Origin: Vulcanimicrobiota bacterium
Lineage (GTDB): Bacteria; Eremiobacterota; Eremiobacteria; Baltobacterales; Baltobacteraceae
Reading direction: 5' to 3'
DNA length: 13,526 nt
Assembly: GCA_030042755.1 (NCBI GenBank)
Contig: JASHZC010000217.1
Coordinates: forward strand, 1 to 13,526
Shown here: in pieces, positions 6,349 through 13,526 of the stretch
Position numbering within the stretch: position 1 is the stretch's first letter
Layout of the letters: each line of letters opens with the position of its first letter
Position numbers and translations under genes: made by a program
The notes under the pieces: generated by a model
Databases searched by the model: none
What the model was told of the DNA's origin: nothing
What the model saw: the letters and a program-made list of their open reading frames with translations, nothing else

Positions 6349-6930
6349 ATGAAGCCGTTTTCAATGCGTCACACTATAGCGGTTTGCGCGGTCGCTGCTT
6401 TGGCGGCAGGCTGCGGATCGCAGTCGCAAATCGGGAGCCCTGAAGCTATGCCGCAGAGCGCGACGCTCCCAACGCAGTCATCGCAAAATATTCTCGAGAC
6501 GGGGCCTAACGTTGCGTGCCCGCTGGCGGGCGGTAAAACATACAAAACCGGAAATGGGCATGTCTCCATGAAGTTCTGGCCAGTGGAAACTACCGCGCCG
6601 TCACGCTCAAGCTTGGGGGTCTATTTGACTTACAGCGACTGGAAGCAAGATCGCCCATTAGTGCACTATACGACCAAGCTCCTCACCTGCGGACCGCAGG
6701 GCAGCAAAAAGCCGATAGGGGAGTTGGGGACGTGCTGCGGCGGCTCCTCACAAAGCTCCTGTCACAACGACATCTGCACCTACACCCTAAAGCTTTATGT
6801 GGACTACAAGATTGCCGGCAACCTCCCAGGCAAGAAGGCGTGGAAGTTCGACTACGTTCAGTTTGTACCCGAGAAGAAGGTGGCGGGATTCGGCGCATTG
6901 CCGTCGCTCCGGATCCAGGTCAATCCATAG
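6349..6930 (+). CDS. Cys-rich putative lipoprotein, unknown function
   Basis: I place the start at the ATG 6349, not at a possible earlier one at 6307, because GGAGG (6335-6339) stands nine bases upstream and the resulting 193-residue protein begins with a textbook lipoprotein signal: MKPFSMRHTIAVCAVA, then the lipobox LAAGC with C22 as the lipidated residue. A low-complexity Ser/Gln linker (about 24-48) leads to a soluble domain. Its central part is unusually cysteine-rich, with TCGPQG, GTCCGGSSQSSCHNDIC within about 40 residues, suggesting disulfides, or metal binding if reduced. It ends in beta-strand-like segments (YTLKLYVDYKIAG, WKFDYVQFVP). No family was recognised. It follows a hairpin-rich leader and is followed immediately by an inverted repeat. 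Confidence 0.8.
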   Translation: MKPFSMRHTIAVCAVAALAAGCGSQSQIGSPEAMPQSATLPTQSSQNILETGPNVACPLAGGKTYKTGNGHVSMKFWPVETTAPSRSSLGVYLTYSDWKQDRPLVHYTTKLLTCGPQGSKKPIGELGTCCGGSSQSSCHNDICTYTLKLYVDYKIAGNLPGKKAWKFDYVQFVPEKKVAGFGALPSLRIQVNP

Positions 6931-7294
6931 AGCAGTCAGCTGGCGGAACACTTCCGGCGCTTCACTCGGCCACCGCTGACTGAACCACGTCGGATCCTGT
7001 GCACGCGCCACGCACGAGCACGGTTGCCCTATTGGGAAGATGAGGGTCAACAACAGCTTTCGTATCGACCTGTGCGTACTGAGTGAATCTTACTCGATGC
7101 GTCCAGGGTAGAAGCCGGATCAAGGCATATCTGCAAACCTTCCGGCGAGAATGCCATCGACTACGCCGCATGCAAGGTCCACGGTAGGGCCTAACGCGAT
7201 GCGGCCTCGCGGGCTGGTGCTGCCTTCAGACTTCTTTCATAACGTTAGCTCACACTCGGCGCATCTTCCACGTGAACTTCCGGAGGGACCGAAC
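6931..7294. other. 364-base intergenic region
   Basis: Lies between two same-strand genes. The first 52 bases hold a strong inverted repeat (listed separately). The rest shows a TAACGTTA palindrome around 7240 and a short GAGT/ACTC repeat at 7081-7095. A possible N-terminal extension of the next gene back to 7151 has no export-like or domain-like sequence. I see no RNA gene. Confidence 0.5.
6933..6982 (+). terminator. Branched inverted repeat just after the lipoprotein gene, possible terminator without U-tail
   Basis: CAGTCAGC (6933-6940) pairs exactly with GCTGACTG (6975-6982); TGGC/GCCA (6941-6944, 6969-6972) extends the stem past a two-base bulge; CGGAA-CAC-TTCCG (6944-6956) can form an inner hairpin. 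It begins two bases after the stop codon. No U-run follows, so it may be an mRNA 3'-end stabiliser or a Rho-dependent stop rather than an intrinsic terminator. Confidence 0.5.
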
Positions 7295-7723
7295 GTGCTT
7301 ATCCGCCTTGTGAGACGCGTTTTTGCATCGATGGTCGCCGCAACTCTGACTGCGGTTGCGTGCCCTAGCGCCGGCGCGGCACGCGGTTACAGCCCGATCC
7401 CTCTGGCGCGCAGCTATAGCGGCAGCTATTCCGTGACCATAACCAACACAGGACACGGCACGTTTACGGGATGCCTAACCCTAAGCGGCAGCGGCTCGGC
7501 CTCGCTGGTACTCGGCACTGGAAAATTTCCTAGCGGCACGTACTTGGTCACCAACCGGATTTTCGTGGCGACTATCCAGGCGCAAGGGTACGGTCAGAAT
7601 GCCGGTCTGCTCTTCATCGCTCGCGCCGGCCTCGAGCTCGATAGGGGCGTCTTCGAAGAGGTCTATGGCGGGTCTGATTTTCTATCGGGCGACCTAGCTT
7701 TCGGCGCGAAGGGCAGCTGTTAG
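7295..7723 (+). CDS. Small secreted protein of unknown function, GTG start
   Basis: The open frame extends upstream to 7151, but the GTG at 7295 has GGAGG (7282-7286) eight bases before it and gives a proper signal peptide: basic start (R4, R7, R8), hydrophobic core FASMVAATLTAVA, likely cleavage near SAGA-ARG at 28. I therefore call a 142-residue protein. The mature domain is about 110 residues, Gly/Ser-rich, with beta-strand-like runs (YSGSYSVTITNTGHGTFTG, ASLVLGTGKF, GTYLVTNRIFVATI) and cysteines at 60 and 142 (the last residue), which could pair. No family was recognised. It converges with the sulfatase gene and shares the terminator at 7739-7769. Confidence 0.75.
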   Translation: MLIRLVRRVFASMVAATLTAVACPSAGAARGYSPIPLARSYSGSYSVTITNTGHGTFTGCLTLSGSGSASLVLGTGKFPSGTYLVTNRIFVATIQAQGYGQNAGLLFIARAGLELDRGVFEEVYGGSDFLSGDLAFGAKGSC

Positions 7724-7738
7724 TTCTTATGGGCGAAA

Positions 7739-7769
7739 AGAAGGGCGACGATGGATGCGCCGCCCTTCT
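7739..7769. terminator. Bidirectional intrinsic terminator between convergent genes
   Basis: AGAAGGGCG (7739-7747) pairs with CGCCCTTCT (7761-7769); after one mismatch CG/CG extends the stem around a seven-base loop. On the minus strand the stem is followed by TTTTCG, on the plus strand by a pyrimidine run (CTTCC). It sits between the stop codons of the secreted protein (7723) and the sulfatase (7776), as expected for a shared terminator. Confidence 0.8.
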
Positions 7770-7775
7770 CTTCCA

Positions 7776-9299
7776 TTACGCTCCTGCGTGAGAGGCCATG
7801 GCCTTCTCGATTTGCTCCTTCACGGCGTCGAGATTGAACGATGCGCCGGCTTGCATGGGTGGGAACTCAATGGCGGTCTGGGCAAGCTGCGCTACGACCT
7901 CTTGAACGAAAACGAAGCGCCAGAACTCATTGAAGAAAAACTGGTAGTAGTTTATGGAACCGGCAAGACCCGTTCGTTCGAATGGATCGAGCCGGAGGTT
8001 TGCGAGCAGCGGAAAGTCAGGCTTCACGGTGCCGCCAAGCCATCCATTTGGTTGGTCGATAAAGCGGTACTTGAAGTCGTCGACGCGCACGGCCCCCAGC
8101 GTCCCCTCCGCGAAGTAAAAGAATTCGCGCCTCGCGGACGGCCCTTTCCCGGTGATCAAGGGCAACTGGTTGTAGCCGTCCAGATGTACTTTATAGGAGC
8201 GGTCGCCGAGCTTTTTGCCCTGCTTCAACTCCGCAACAATGTTTGGGTCGCCGGCTGCGGCGACGAGAGTCGGGAACCAGTCGAGGCTGGCAAAGATGCC
8301 GTTCTCGAATCGGCCGGCGGGGACGTTTCCGGGCCAGCGCACGATGCAAGGAGCGCGAAAACCGCCCTCGGTAACCGTACCCTTGCCGCCGGCGAACGGC
8401 GTCTGGCCGCCATCGGGCCACGTAAAGTTCTCGGCGCCGTTGTCGGTCGTAAATACGACGATGGTATTTTCCTCGAGGCCCGCGTCCTTGAGCTTTTTCA
8501 ATACGGCCCCGACGATGTCGTCGAGCTGTGCCATCCCGGCTTCGTACTGATACCAGCCGTTCTCCGGGGTGCGCATCTTTTCGTACTTGTCCGACAGGTG
8601 CGTTGCAACGTGCATCCGGGTCGGATTGAGCCAGAGGAAAAACGGCTTGTTTGCCGCCTTGGCCTTATCGACGAAGGCGAGGGCGTTACTGAGGATCTCG
8701 TCGTCAACAGTCTCCATGCGCTCGGGATAGAGCGGGCCGCAATCCTCGATCTTCTGCTTGCCGACTTTGCCCCAGCGTGGCTGAACGGTGGGATCGTCTT
8801 TGTCCGTCGCCCAACAATGCACCATATTGCGGGGACCATATTTTTCCTTAAGATTCGGAGGATAGTTGGGCTTCGAGGGATCCTCCATTGCGTCGAGGTG
8901 ATAGAGATAGCCGAAAAACTCATCAAAGCCGTGAAGCGTCGGCAGATACTGATTCAAGTCTCCGAGGTGGTTCTTTCCGAACTGACCGGTGGCGTATCCC
9001 ATGGCTTTGAGGACCGTCGCGATCGTTGGAGCTTCGTCGGGCATGCCAACCTTCGCCCCGGCTTGGCCAACGGTTGTCAAGCCCGTACGCCGTGGTATTT
9101 CGCCGGTGATGAAGGCGGCGCGACCCGCGGTGCAGCTCGCCTCAGCGTAATAATCGGTAAATAACATTCCCTCGGCAGCCAGTCGATCAAGGTTCGGCGT
9201 CTTGCCGGCCATGATGCCCCGATGGTAGGCTCCGATGTTAAACCATCCGATGTCGTCACCCATAATGGTGACGATATTGGGTTGCCCGGTAGTGGGCAT
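7776..9299 (-). CDS. Type I sulfatase (arylsulfatase-like), CTAGR active-site motif, no signal peptide
   Basis: The 507-residue product belongs to the sulfatase family (PF00884), which hydrolyses sulfate esters using a formylglycine made from Cys or Ser. Visible elements: IMGDDIGW with metal ligands D15-D16; the modification site SCTAGRAAFITG with C56 and R60; GKNHLG with K109 and H111; TRMH with H230; FTTDNGAE with D286-N287; and GGKGTVTEGGFRAP with K306. The active-site core is C-x-A-x-R, not the classical C-x-P-x-R, a variant known in part of the family. The protein starts four residues before the first strand and has no signal peptide, so it appears cytoplasmic as read, unlike most periplasmic sulfatases. 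A GGGAAGG stretch precedes the ATG. No formylglycine-generating enzyme or sulfatase-maturing radical SAM gene is in the window. Substrate unknown. Confidence 0.95.
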   Translation of the reverse strand: MPTTGQPNIVTIMGDDIGWFNIGAYHRGIMAGKTPNLDRLAAEGMLFTDYYAEASCTAGRAAFITGEIPRRTGLTTVGQAGAKVGMPDEAPTIATVLKAMGYATGQFGKNHLGDLNQYLPTLHGFDEFFGYLYHLDAMEDPSKPNYPPNLKEKYGPRNMVHCWATDKDDPTVQPRWGKVGKQKIEDCGPLYPERMETVDDEILSNALAFVDKAKAANKPFFLWLNPTRMHVATHLSDKYEKMRTPENGWYQYEAGMAQLDDIVGAVLKKLKDAGLEENTIVVFTTDNGAENFTWPDGGQTPFAGGKGTVTEGGFRAPCIVRWPGNVPAGRFENGIFASLDWFPTLVAAAGDPNIVAELKQGKKLGDRSYKVHLDGYNQLPLITGKGPSARREFFYFAEGTLGAVRVDDFKYRFIDQPNGWLGGTVKPDFPLLANLRLDPFERTGLAGSINYYQFFFNEFWRFVFVQEVVAQLAQTAIEFPPMQAGASFNLDAVKEQIEKAMASHAGA

Positions 9300-9338
9300 G
9301 ACAGCCTTCCCTTCTTAAGCAAGCGTTTTATGGCCAAG

Positions 9339-9344
9339 AGTATA
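9339..9344 (-). promoter_or_regulatory. Possible -10 box of the sulfatase gene
   Basis: TATACT on the minus strand, about 40 bases upstream of the start codon, resembles a sigma-70 type -10 box. There is no good -35 box 16-18 bases before it, so support is weak. Confidence 0.22.
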
Positions 9345-9426
9345 GCGCCGCCCCTCGGCCGGCACTATCCGAAAAACGCAGCCTTTGCCGCCGTATTTGG
9401 CCGTTTCGCAGTTTTGGGATAGTAGA

Positions 9427-9443
9427 AGCGCCCGACGGGCGCT
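9427..9443 (+). promoter_or_regulatory. Perfect palindrome overlapping a possible -10 box, candidate operator
   Basis: AGCGCCC-GAC-GGGCGCT is a perfect 7+3+7 inverted repeat, and its last base begins TACAAT (9443-9448), a good -10 match, about 110 bases before the 129-aa gene. The layout suits a repressor or activator site on the promoter of the 129-aa and AraC genes; the AraC product itself or another regulator may bind. A hairpin terminator is less likely because no U-run follows on the plus strand. Confidence 0.35.
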
Positions 9444-9556
9444 ACAATGTGCGCGTTGTGTGTTCCGCTCGCTATTCAGTGTGGATAGGCGAGATCTGCT
9501 GCATCGGGATCGACATGCCGTACGAACTGCTGCTCGTACGCGTTATGGAGTTCACG

Positions 9557-9946
9557 ATGCGCGCCGCAATTGCGAAGTCCGCCGATGAAAGTGACTGGGA
9601 GCACGAGCTACTGCGAAAGCACGGCATCGGTGCTCTACAAGTGTTCCGCAACGGAAAAGCGGTCTGGGATAGCGTCCCGATATTTAACGATGAACTCGAC
9701 GAAGCCCGGAGAGAAGGCGCCGCTCAGCGATTCCAAGCGCAGAACGAATTGGATCCGGAGTTCTCCGCGCGGCTCGATCGCGATTTGCGCGACCGCTGGT
9801 GCCGGCTTGGCTACCACGCCGAGAACCTCCGCGGCGATATGAAGGCGCTTTTTTCGGAGCTCGAACACGACGCTGCGCAGCGAACCGCCGACGCGAGAGG
9901 GTGTTTGTTCGCCGATTTCGTCAGGGCATTGCAGGAGTTGCCTTGA
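9557..9946 (+). CDS. 129-aa charged cytoplasmic protein, unknown family
   Basis: The frame is open from 9449, but the ATG at 9557 has GGAG six bases upstream and begins a plausible protein (MRAAIAKSADESDWEHELL); earlier starts at 9512 and 9545 lack a good ribosome site. The product has no signal peptide or membrane segment. It is rich in charged residues (D, E, R) with helix-forming stretches (NDELDEARREGAAQRFQAQNE, then LDRDLRDRW and MKALFSELEHDAA), so probably all-alpha. I do not recognise a family. It ends 45 bases before an AraC-type regulator on the same strand, with which it is probably co-transcribed, so it may be a partner or a target of that regulator. Overlapping frames are less protein-like. 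Confidence 0.6.
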   Translation: MRAAIAKSADESDWEHELLRKHGIGALQVFRNGKAVWDSVPIFNDELDEARREGAAQRFQAQNELDPEFSARLDRDLRDRWCRLGYHAENLRGDMKALFSELEHDAAQRTADARGCLFADFVRALQELP

Positions 9947-9991
9947 GCCTAGGGTACTTCAGCATCCTGGTTAACCGGACGGTCGCTTATC

Positions 9992-10900
9992 ATGAACGTC
10001 GAGCACACAACCCAAATTGACCAGTCCGCGCTGGTGTCGCTTGTAAATTCGACCGTTTCGTGGGCGCAGCTTGAACGCGGGAACCTCGATGTGGCATTCC
10101 AAGTCACCTCGGTTCCTCCATTCGTCGTCTCTTCGCGCTCGCTAAACCTGGCGTGCCTGGTCAATGCAAAGCTCGAGCAGGTCAAAGCCGCGCTCGTGGT
10201 GGTCGAGTCGCGCCGATCGGCCGCGCGCTGGTCGGGGCAAGAGGTGACCAGCGAGCACGTTGCACTGGGTCACCATGAGTTGGACCTTCGCACCGCTGGT
10301 CCAAGTACGGTGTTCGGAATCGCGGTCGATGAAGCGCAACTGCAGTCGAACTATTCGGATTCGTCTGATGCCGCTGACCTGTTTGATGCCCTCAAGCGCG
10401 ACGGTGTTTCGCATGACCCCGTCACCGCGTTGCGCCTGCGTAGCGCGGTCCGTTCGATCTGCTCGCGGCAGAGAGCGCCGCGTCCGGCGGTTGCCGGGAC
10501 CCTTATTCCGTTCCTGGCGGAGACGCTGATGACGGTCGACCGCTATTCCGTCGAGCCCACGATACACTCCAAACGGCGGTTCGCCGCAGTGCGGGCGTGC
10601 GAGGGATATATGCGAGACAATCTGGACAAGACATTGACGCTGCTGGATCTCAGCCGCTATTGCGGCATGCGATCGCGCTCGCTGACATGTGCCTTCGAGG
10701 CCATAACCGGATTCAGTCCGATGGATTACCTGAAAAGACTCCGGTTAAGTGCAGTGCGGCGCGCGCTGCTGCGCTCTGATCGATCGGGCACTCTGATCAT
10801 GAACGTGGCAATGGACTGGGGGTTTTGGCACATGGGACACTTCTCCAAGGACTACCGCGCGATGTTCGGCGAGTCTCCGTCGCAGACGCTGCTCACATAA
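9992..10900 (+). CDS. AraC/XylS-family transcriptional regulator
   Basis: The 302-residue product has the C-terminal double helix-turn-helix of AraC regulators (PF12833). Residues about 196-302 begin RRFAAVRACEGYMRDNLDKTLTLLDLSRYCGMRSRSL (first HTH about 215-235) and continue FSPMDYLKRLRLSAVRRALL, then MNVAMDWGFWHMGHFSKDYRAMFGESPSQTL (second HTH, including the typical GF-x-x-x-GHFSKDYRxxFGxSPS signature). The N-terminal 180 residues should bind the effector but carry no motif I can name; they resemble the AraC-binding-like-domain group rather than the cupin of AraC itself. The ATG follows a weak ribosome site, and the gene lies 45 bases after the 129-aa gene, probably in one transcript. Candidate targets are its own transcript and the convergent DUF1254 gene; this is inferred from position only. 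Confidence 0.93.
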   Translation: MNVEHTTQIDQSALVSLVNSTVSWAQLERGNLDVAFQVTSVPPFVVSSRSLNLACLVNAKLEQVKAALVVVESRRSAARWSGQEVTSEHVALGHHELDLRTAGPSTVFGIAVDEAQLQSNYSDSSDAADLFDALKRDGVSHDPVTALRLRSAVRSICSRQRAPRPAVAGTLIPFLAETLMTVDRYSVEPTIHSKRRFAAVRACEGYMRDNLDKTLTLLDLSRYCGMRSRSLTCAFEAITGFSPMDYLKRLRLSAVRRALLRSDRSGTLIMNVAMDWGFWHMGHFSKDYRAMFGESPSQTLLT

Positions 10901-10905
10901 CGTGG

Positions 10906-10963
10906 CCCGTCGGGGCGCCATCGAGGCGATTCCGGTGCTGCTACACTGGGACACTGTGACGGG
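10906..10963. repeat. Inverted repeat in the convergent gap between AraC and DUF1254 genes
   Basis: CCCGTC (10906-10911) and GACGGG (10958-10963) enclose the short gap between the stop codons of the two convergent genes, with 46 bases between the arms. No U-run follows on either strand, so I only note it as a possible transcription end structure. Confidence 0.22.
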
Positions 10964-10966
10964 GAG

Positions 10967-12406
10967 CTAGACCTTCTTCACGGGCGGTGGTGTCCACGAG
11001 CCGTCCGTTACTGCGGGGCGCGGCCAATACGTCCGAACGTATAACGAAAAGTCGCCCTTCTTTGGTGAGGGTAGCCAGTTGTCGCGCTTCGAATCGTCCG
11101 GCGCATCACTCTGGACGTACACCGTCAGCGAGCCGTCATCGTTATATTTCATCCGTCGATTCTTTGTTCCGACGGAGTACCGCTTGAGGTCGTTCGGCTC
11201 AAAAAAGTGATGTTCGTTGTACAGCGTGAGCGACCAAAAGCCGTTCACCGGTGGAGTCCGGCCCTTGGCAAACGTCACAGTATAGCGATTCGCGCCGTTC
11301 AGTCGCGCGCCGCTGGCATCAAGGTCTTGATAAAAATACTTGGTTTCCTTCGGCGCATTGACGAAGATATTCGATTTCGCCACGGCCGTTCGCGTGAAGT
11401 AGTCGGTGCCGAATGCTGCTTCGTTGGCGATCGTGCTCCAATGATGCGGCAACTGTCTTCCGTAGTTCCGGAATTGGAACAACGGTGTCACAAGTTCGGT
11501 GTCCGCGGCGATCGCTGCCTTGGTCATCGCATCCTTGAGCTCGGGGCTATCTTGCGCTGCGGCCAGCACGGCAAGAACTTGCGCGTAGCGGGCCTCTTCA
11601 CCGGGCAGTGGCGGAGCGTCTGTCAGAACCGCGGGAAGCTCGTCGACGAACTTCTCGGGAACCACCCATTTCGTTTCTTCGTCTCCTCCCGGTAGGGGCG
11701 GTGAGACCGGTATGGCGGTCCAATCGACTTCCTTGATCGTTCCGTCGTACTCGGAAAGCGGGTACATCACGATCTGGCGCAGGACAGGCTGGATCGCCCG
11801 TCGGTCTTCGGCGGAATCGTCTTGGAACACGCGGGGAATTACGCAGCCGGTATTGGTCGAGCATTGGAATACGCTGGTCAAGCCCAGAGGGACGTCGCCG
11901 CTCCAGTTGGGTCCTGCGAGCAGATAGAATCCCGGCTGCGTCCCGTACATCTTCCCGAGTTGCGCGAAACCATCGGTTCGTAAATCGACGATTTGATAGA
12001 CCCAAAACCGATCCCCGTAATCCGGCACTTGAAGCACAACGGGCGATACGTCGAGCGCGAGCACACCCATGCCATAGACGACGTCTTGATTCGGGCAGGC
12101 AACGACGCGCTCTTCAGGCTCGATGTAGTCCGTTAGCATCTCAAGCCGATTCAGCGGGGCCAGCGGCACGGGACCCATCCGCGTGAACTCCTTCAGGTCC
12201 TTGAAGGCAAGGCGTCTGCTATAGACGTTTATGAGTGGCCACGTCCAGAAGTAAGCATCCCGCGCGACGTGTGCCGCATAGGCGGTGGTGATCTTTACCT
12301 CGGCGTCGGGCGCGGAGGACATTGCGCGAGTCCAACCCGGCGATAGCGCATTCGAATGGAGCAGGGCTTCGTGTCGAGCGCCAACGGTCTTGGCATCGGC
12401 TCTCAT
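10967..12406 (-). CDS. DUF1254 / DUF1214 domain protein
   Basis: The 479-residue product has the usual two-domain order: DUF1254 (PF06863) about 60-200, with RDAYFWTWPLINVY, PNQDVVYGMGVLALDVSP and RFWVYQIVDLRTDGFAQLG; and DUF1214 (PF06742) about 350-470, with PPVNGFWSLTLYNEHHFFEPNDLKRYSVG and the end motif NWLPSPKKGDFSLYVRTYWP. Length and order match the family. The biochemical role of the family is not established; members occur widely in soil bacteria, many exported, but this one has no clear signal peptide in its first 40 residues. The start is well supported: AAGGAGG (12414-12420) with a seven-base spacer to the ATG. It is divergent from the large secreted gene (113-base gap) and convergent with the AraC regulator gene, which may control it (inference). 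Confidence 0.93.
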   Translation of the reverse strand: MRADAKTVGARHEALLHSNALSPGWTRAMSSAPDAEVKITTAYAAHVARDAYFWTWPLINVYSRRLAFKDLKEFTRMGPVPLAPLNRLEMLTDYIEPEERVVACPNQDVVYGMGVLALDVSPVVLQVPDYGDRFWVYQIVDLRTDGFAQLGKMYGTQPGFYLLAGPNWSGDVPLGLTSVFQCSTNTGCVIPRVFQDDSAEDRRAIQPVLRQIVMYPLSEYDGTIKEVDWTAIPVSPPLPGGDEETKWVVPEKFVDELPAVLTDAPPLPGEEARYAQVLAVLAAAQDSPELKDAMTKAAIAADTELVTPLFQFRNYGRQLPHHWSTIANEAAFGTDYFTRTAVAKSNIFVNAPKETKYFYQDLDASGARLNGANRYTVTFAKGRTPPVNGFWSLTLYNEHHFFEPNDLKRYSVGTKNRRMKYNDDGSLTVYVQSDAPDDSKRDNWLPSPKKGDFSLYVRTYWPRPAVTDGSWTPPPVKKV

Positions 12407-12519
12407 TTTGAGGCCTCCTTAGCGACGGGTACCGTTGCGTTTTTAGGTCCGAGCAGCTTCCCTACTAAGACCAGATCACCTCGCAGGCCCGCTTCGAGCG
12501 AAGTTTGCGGAGGTTCCCA

Positions 12520-13526
12520 ATGGACGTCACGCTAAGAACCGACGCTGGAGGGTCGATGAGGCTTAACCTGCGAGGGGTTTTCTTCTTAGCGGCAAGCACG
12601 CTGCTTTCTCCGCGTGCGGCCGGCGCGCAAGCGCAAAATATGCCGTCGTGCACGTCAGCCATCCAAGTGCGGTTCGACAAATACGGGATGACGCAGATTC
12701 CGGCCGGCTCGACCATTTGGTTTACCGGCGTGCTCAAGGCGGTTCACGCCGCCGACGGCGGCGCAATAACGTCGCCGATTCGTATCGACGTGCGTCAATC
12801 GCGCATCACGTTCGGCAGTTGGCCGCACACCATCACCGTGCCGGACGGTACGGTCGTGCTCGATCCGTCGATAAGCATATCCCGCCGGTTATGGAACAGT
12901 CCCGAGCAATTGACTGTCGCTTATTCGCCGTCTCAGGTTTCGAAGGAGGCGCTCTTCACTGCTCTGCCGTACCAGGCGCCGGAGCCATTCATTGCGCATT
13001 CCAGCGGTCCCATAACGTGGACCGCAACGTTTACCGCCTCGCGCCCGGGAATCAGTATAGATTGGGCTTGGAGCGCTGCGGTCTATTCGCAGTTCGGCCC
13101 GGTTGGCACGTTCCAGCTCAAGCCGCTCTCGGGACCAATCGCACAGGTTGACCCTCAGGCCGGTCCGCCGGACCTGTACGAAAACGCCGACCCCGCCGGA
13201 ACGGCGGAAGCCTACAAACAATACGTCGTTGCGGGTGCAATGGGCAGTGGTGCGCCGCAATACACCGGAGAACGCAGCGACACCGCGTCGGTTACCGCAT
13301 GCCCATCATCCGAGCCGCCGCCAACGACGCCGAGGCCGGCTGTAATTTTTCACGGCGCAATTATGCCGATCATTCCCTTCGGAGGTACGCCCTCATTCGC
13401 TTCGCCCATCTCACAGCATATCGAGTTTGCCGATCGGAGCGTCGGCCAGGCCGTGGATCGCTGCTATGCGACAGATCTTTGCGCGCTGATCTCGTACGCC
13501 AACGGTGACCAATTGGCGATCTACTC
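12520..13526 (+). CDS. Large secreted protein of unknown function, C-terminus off the right edge
   Basis: I translated this frame by hand: it stays open from 12520 to the end of the window, 335 residues, with no stop. Two in-frame starts compete. ATG 12520 has GGAGG (12509-12513) with a six-base spacer; ATG 12556 has GGAGGG only three bases away but gives the more compact signal peptide (MRLNLRGVFFLAASTLL, cleavage near AGAQA). I choose 12520 on ribosome-site spacing. The mature part reads as secreted beta-rich sequence: IPAGSTIWFTGVLKAV, ITFGSWPHTITVPDG, GPITWTATFTASRPGISIDWAWSAAVYSQFG, LYENADPAGTAEAYKQYVVAGAMGSGAPQYTGE and a closing TAC. This resembles, from memory, a family with the pattern NSDHAGTPENxK ... 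GGGGSNYTGSYSGT of unknown function in soil bacteria. A second, Pro-rich-linked region begins near residue 275 (PPPTTPRP). Confidence 0.8.
   Translation, partial: MDVTLRTDAGGSMRLNLRGVFFLAASTLLSPRAAGAQAQNMPSCTSAIQVRFDKYGMTQIPAGSTIWFTGVLKAVHAADGGAITSPIRIDVRQSRITFGSWPHTITVPDGTVVLDPSISISRRLWNSPEQLTVAYSPSQVSKEALFTALPYQAPEPFIAHSSGPITWTATFTASRPGISIDWAWSAAVYSQFGPVGTFQLKPLSGPIAQVDPQAGPPDLYENADPAGTAEAYKQYVVAGAMGSGAPQYTGERSDTASVTACPSSEPPPTTPRPAVIFHGAIMPIIPFGGTPSFASPISQHIEFADRSVGQAVDRCYATDLCALISYANGDQLAIY

Noticed and set aside
7755..9164. 469-codon open frame on the plus strand opposite the sulfatase gene
   Set aside because: It is the antisense of a clearly conserved sulfatase with all active-site motifs; its translation has no domain, and long antisense frames are common in GC-rich genes.
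11207..11695. 162-codon plus frame opposite the DUF1254/DUF1214 gene
   Set aside because: Antisense to a gene with clear family motifs; no independent support.
12648..13151. 167-codon plus frame and 12889-13260 minus frame near the right end
   Set aside because: Both overlap the longer uninterrupted secreted-protein frame with signal peptide and good ribosome site, and both are Arg-rich shadows.

Overview
The window looks like chromosomal DNA from a GC-rich soil or environmental bacterium. By protein style I would guess Candidatus Eremiobacterota (WPS-2) or a similar poorly cultured lineage. This is inference: it rests on the tandem Gly-rich 'GVYG' proteins, the many small secreted proteins and lipoproteins without a recognisable family, and the mix of ATG and GTG starts behind good GGAGG ribosome sites. 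I see no rRNA, tRNA, CRISPR array, insertion sequence or phage gene.

Layout from left to right. (1) Minus strand: the N-terminal 262 residues of an FAD-dependent monooxygenase run off the left edge (1-786). (2) Minus strand: two tandem paralogous secreted 'GVYG-repeat' fibre-like proteins, 940-1950 and 1982-2968, separated by only 31 bases. (3) A cluster of small exported proteins of unknown function: a secreted 128-aa protein (3325-3711, +), a lipoprotein (3757-4254, -) and a 115-aa secreted protein (4348-4695, -). (4) An exported alpha/beta hydrolase with a complete Ser-Asp-His triad (4946-5752, +). (5) A 596-base stretch without a convincing gene that ends in a hairpin-rich leader in front of a Cys-rich lipoprotein (6349-6930, +), then a small secreted protein with a GTG start (7295-7723, +). 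(6) A terminator shared with a convergent type I sulfatase (7776-9299, -). (7) A 129-aa protein of unknown family (9557-9946, +) followed closely by an AraC-family regulator (9992-10900, +). (8) A DUF1254/DUF1214 protein (10967-12406, -), convergent with the AraC gene. (9) The first 335 residues of a large secreted protein running off the right edge (12520-13526, +).

How the genes work together: no single pathway joins them. About two thirds of the products carry export signals, so this is best described as an envelope/secretome region with a few catabolic enzymes (monooxygenase, hydrolase, sulfatase) and one local regulator. The signals most worth a second look are the tandem fibre-like pair and several strong inverted repeats in the intergenic regions (3166-3218, 4737-4844, 6169-6332, 6933-6982 and 9427-9443). 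No established defence or mobile system was recognised.
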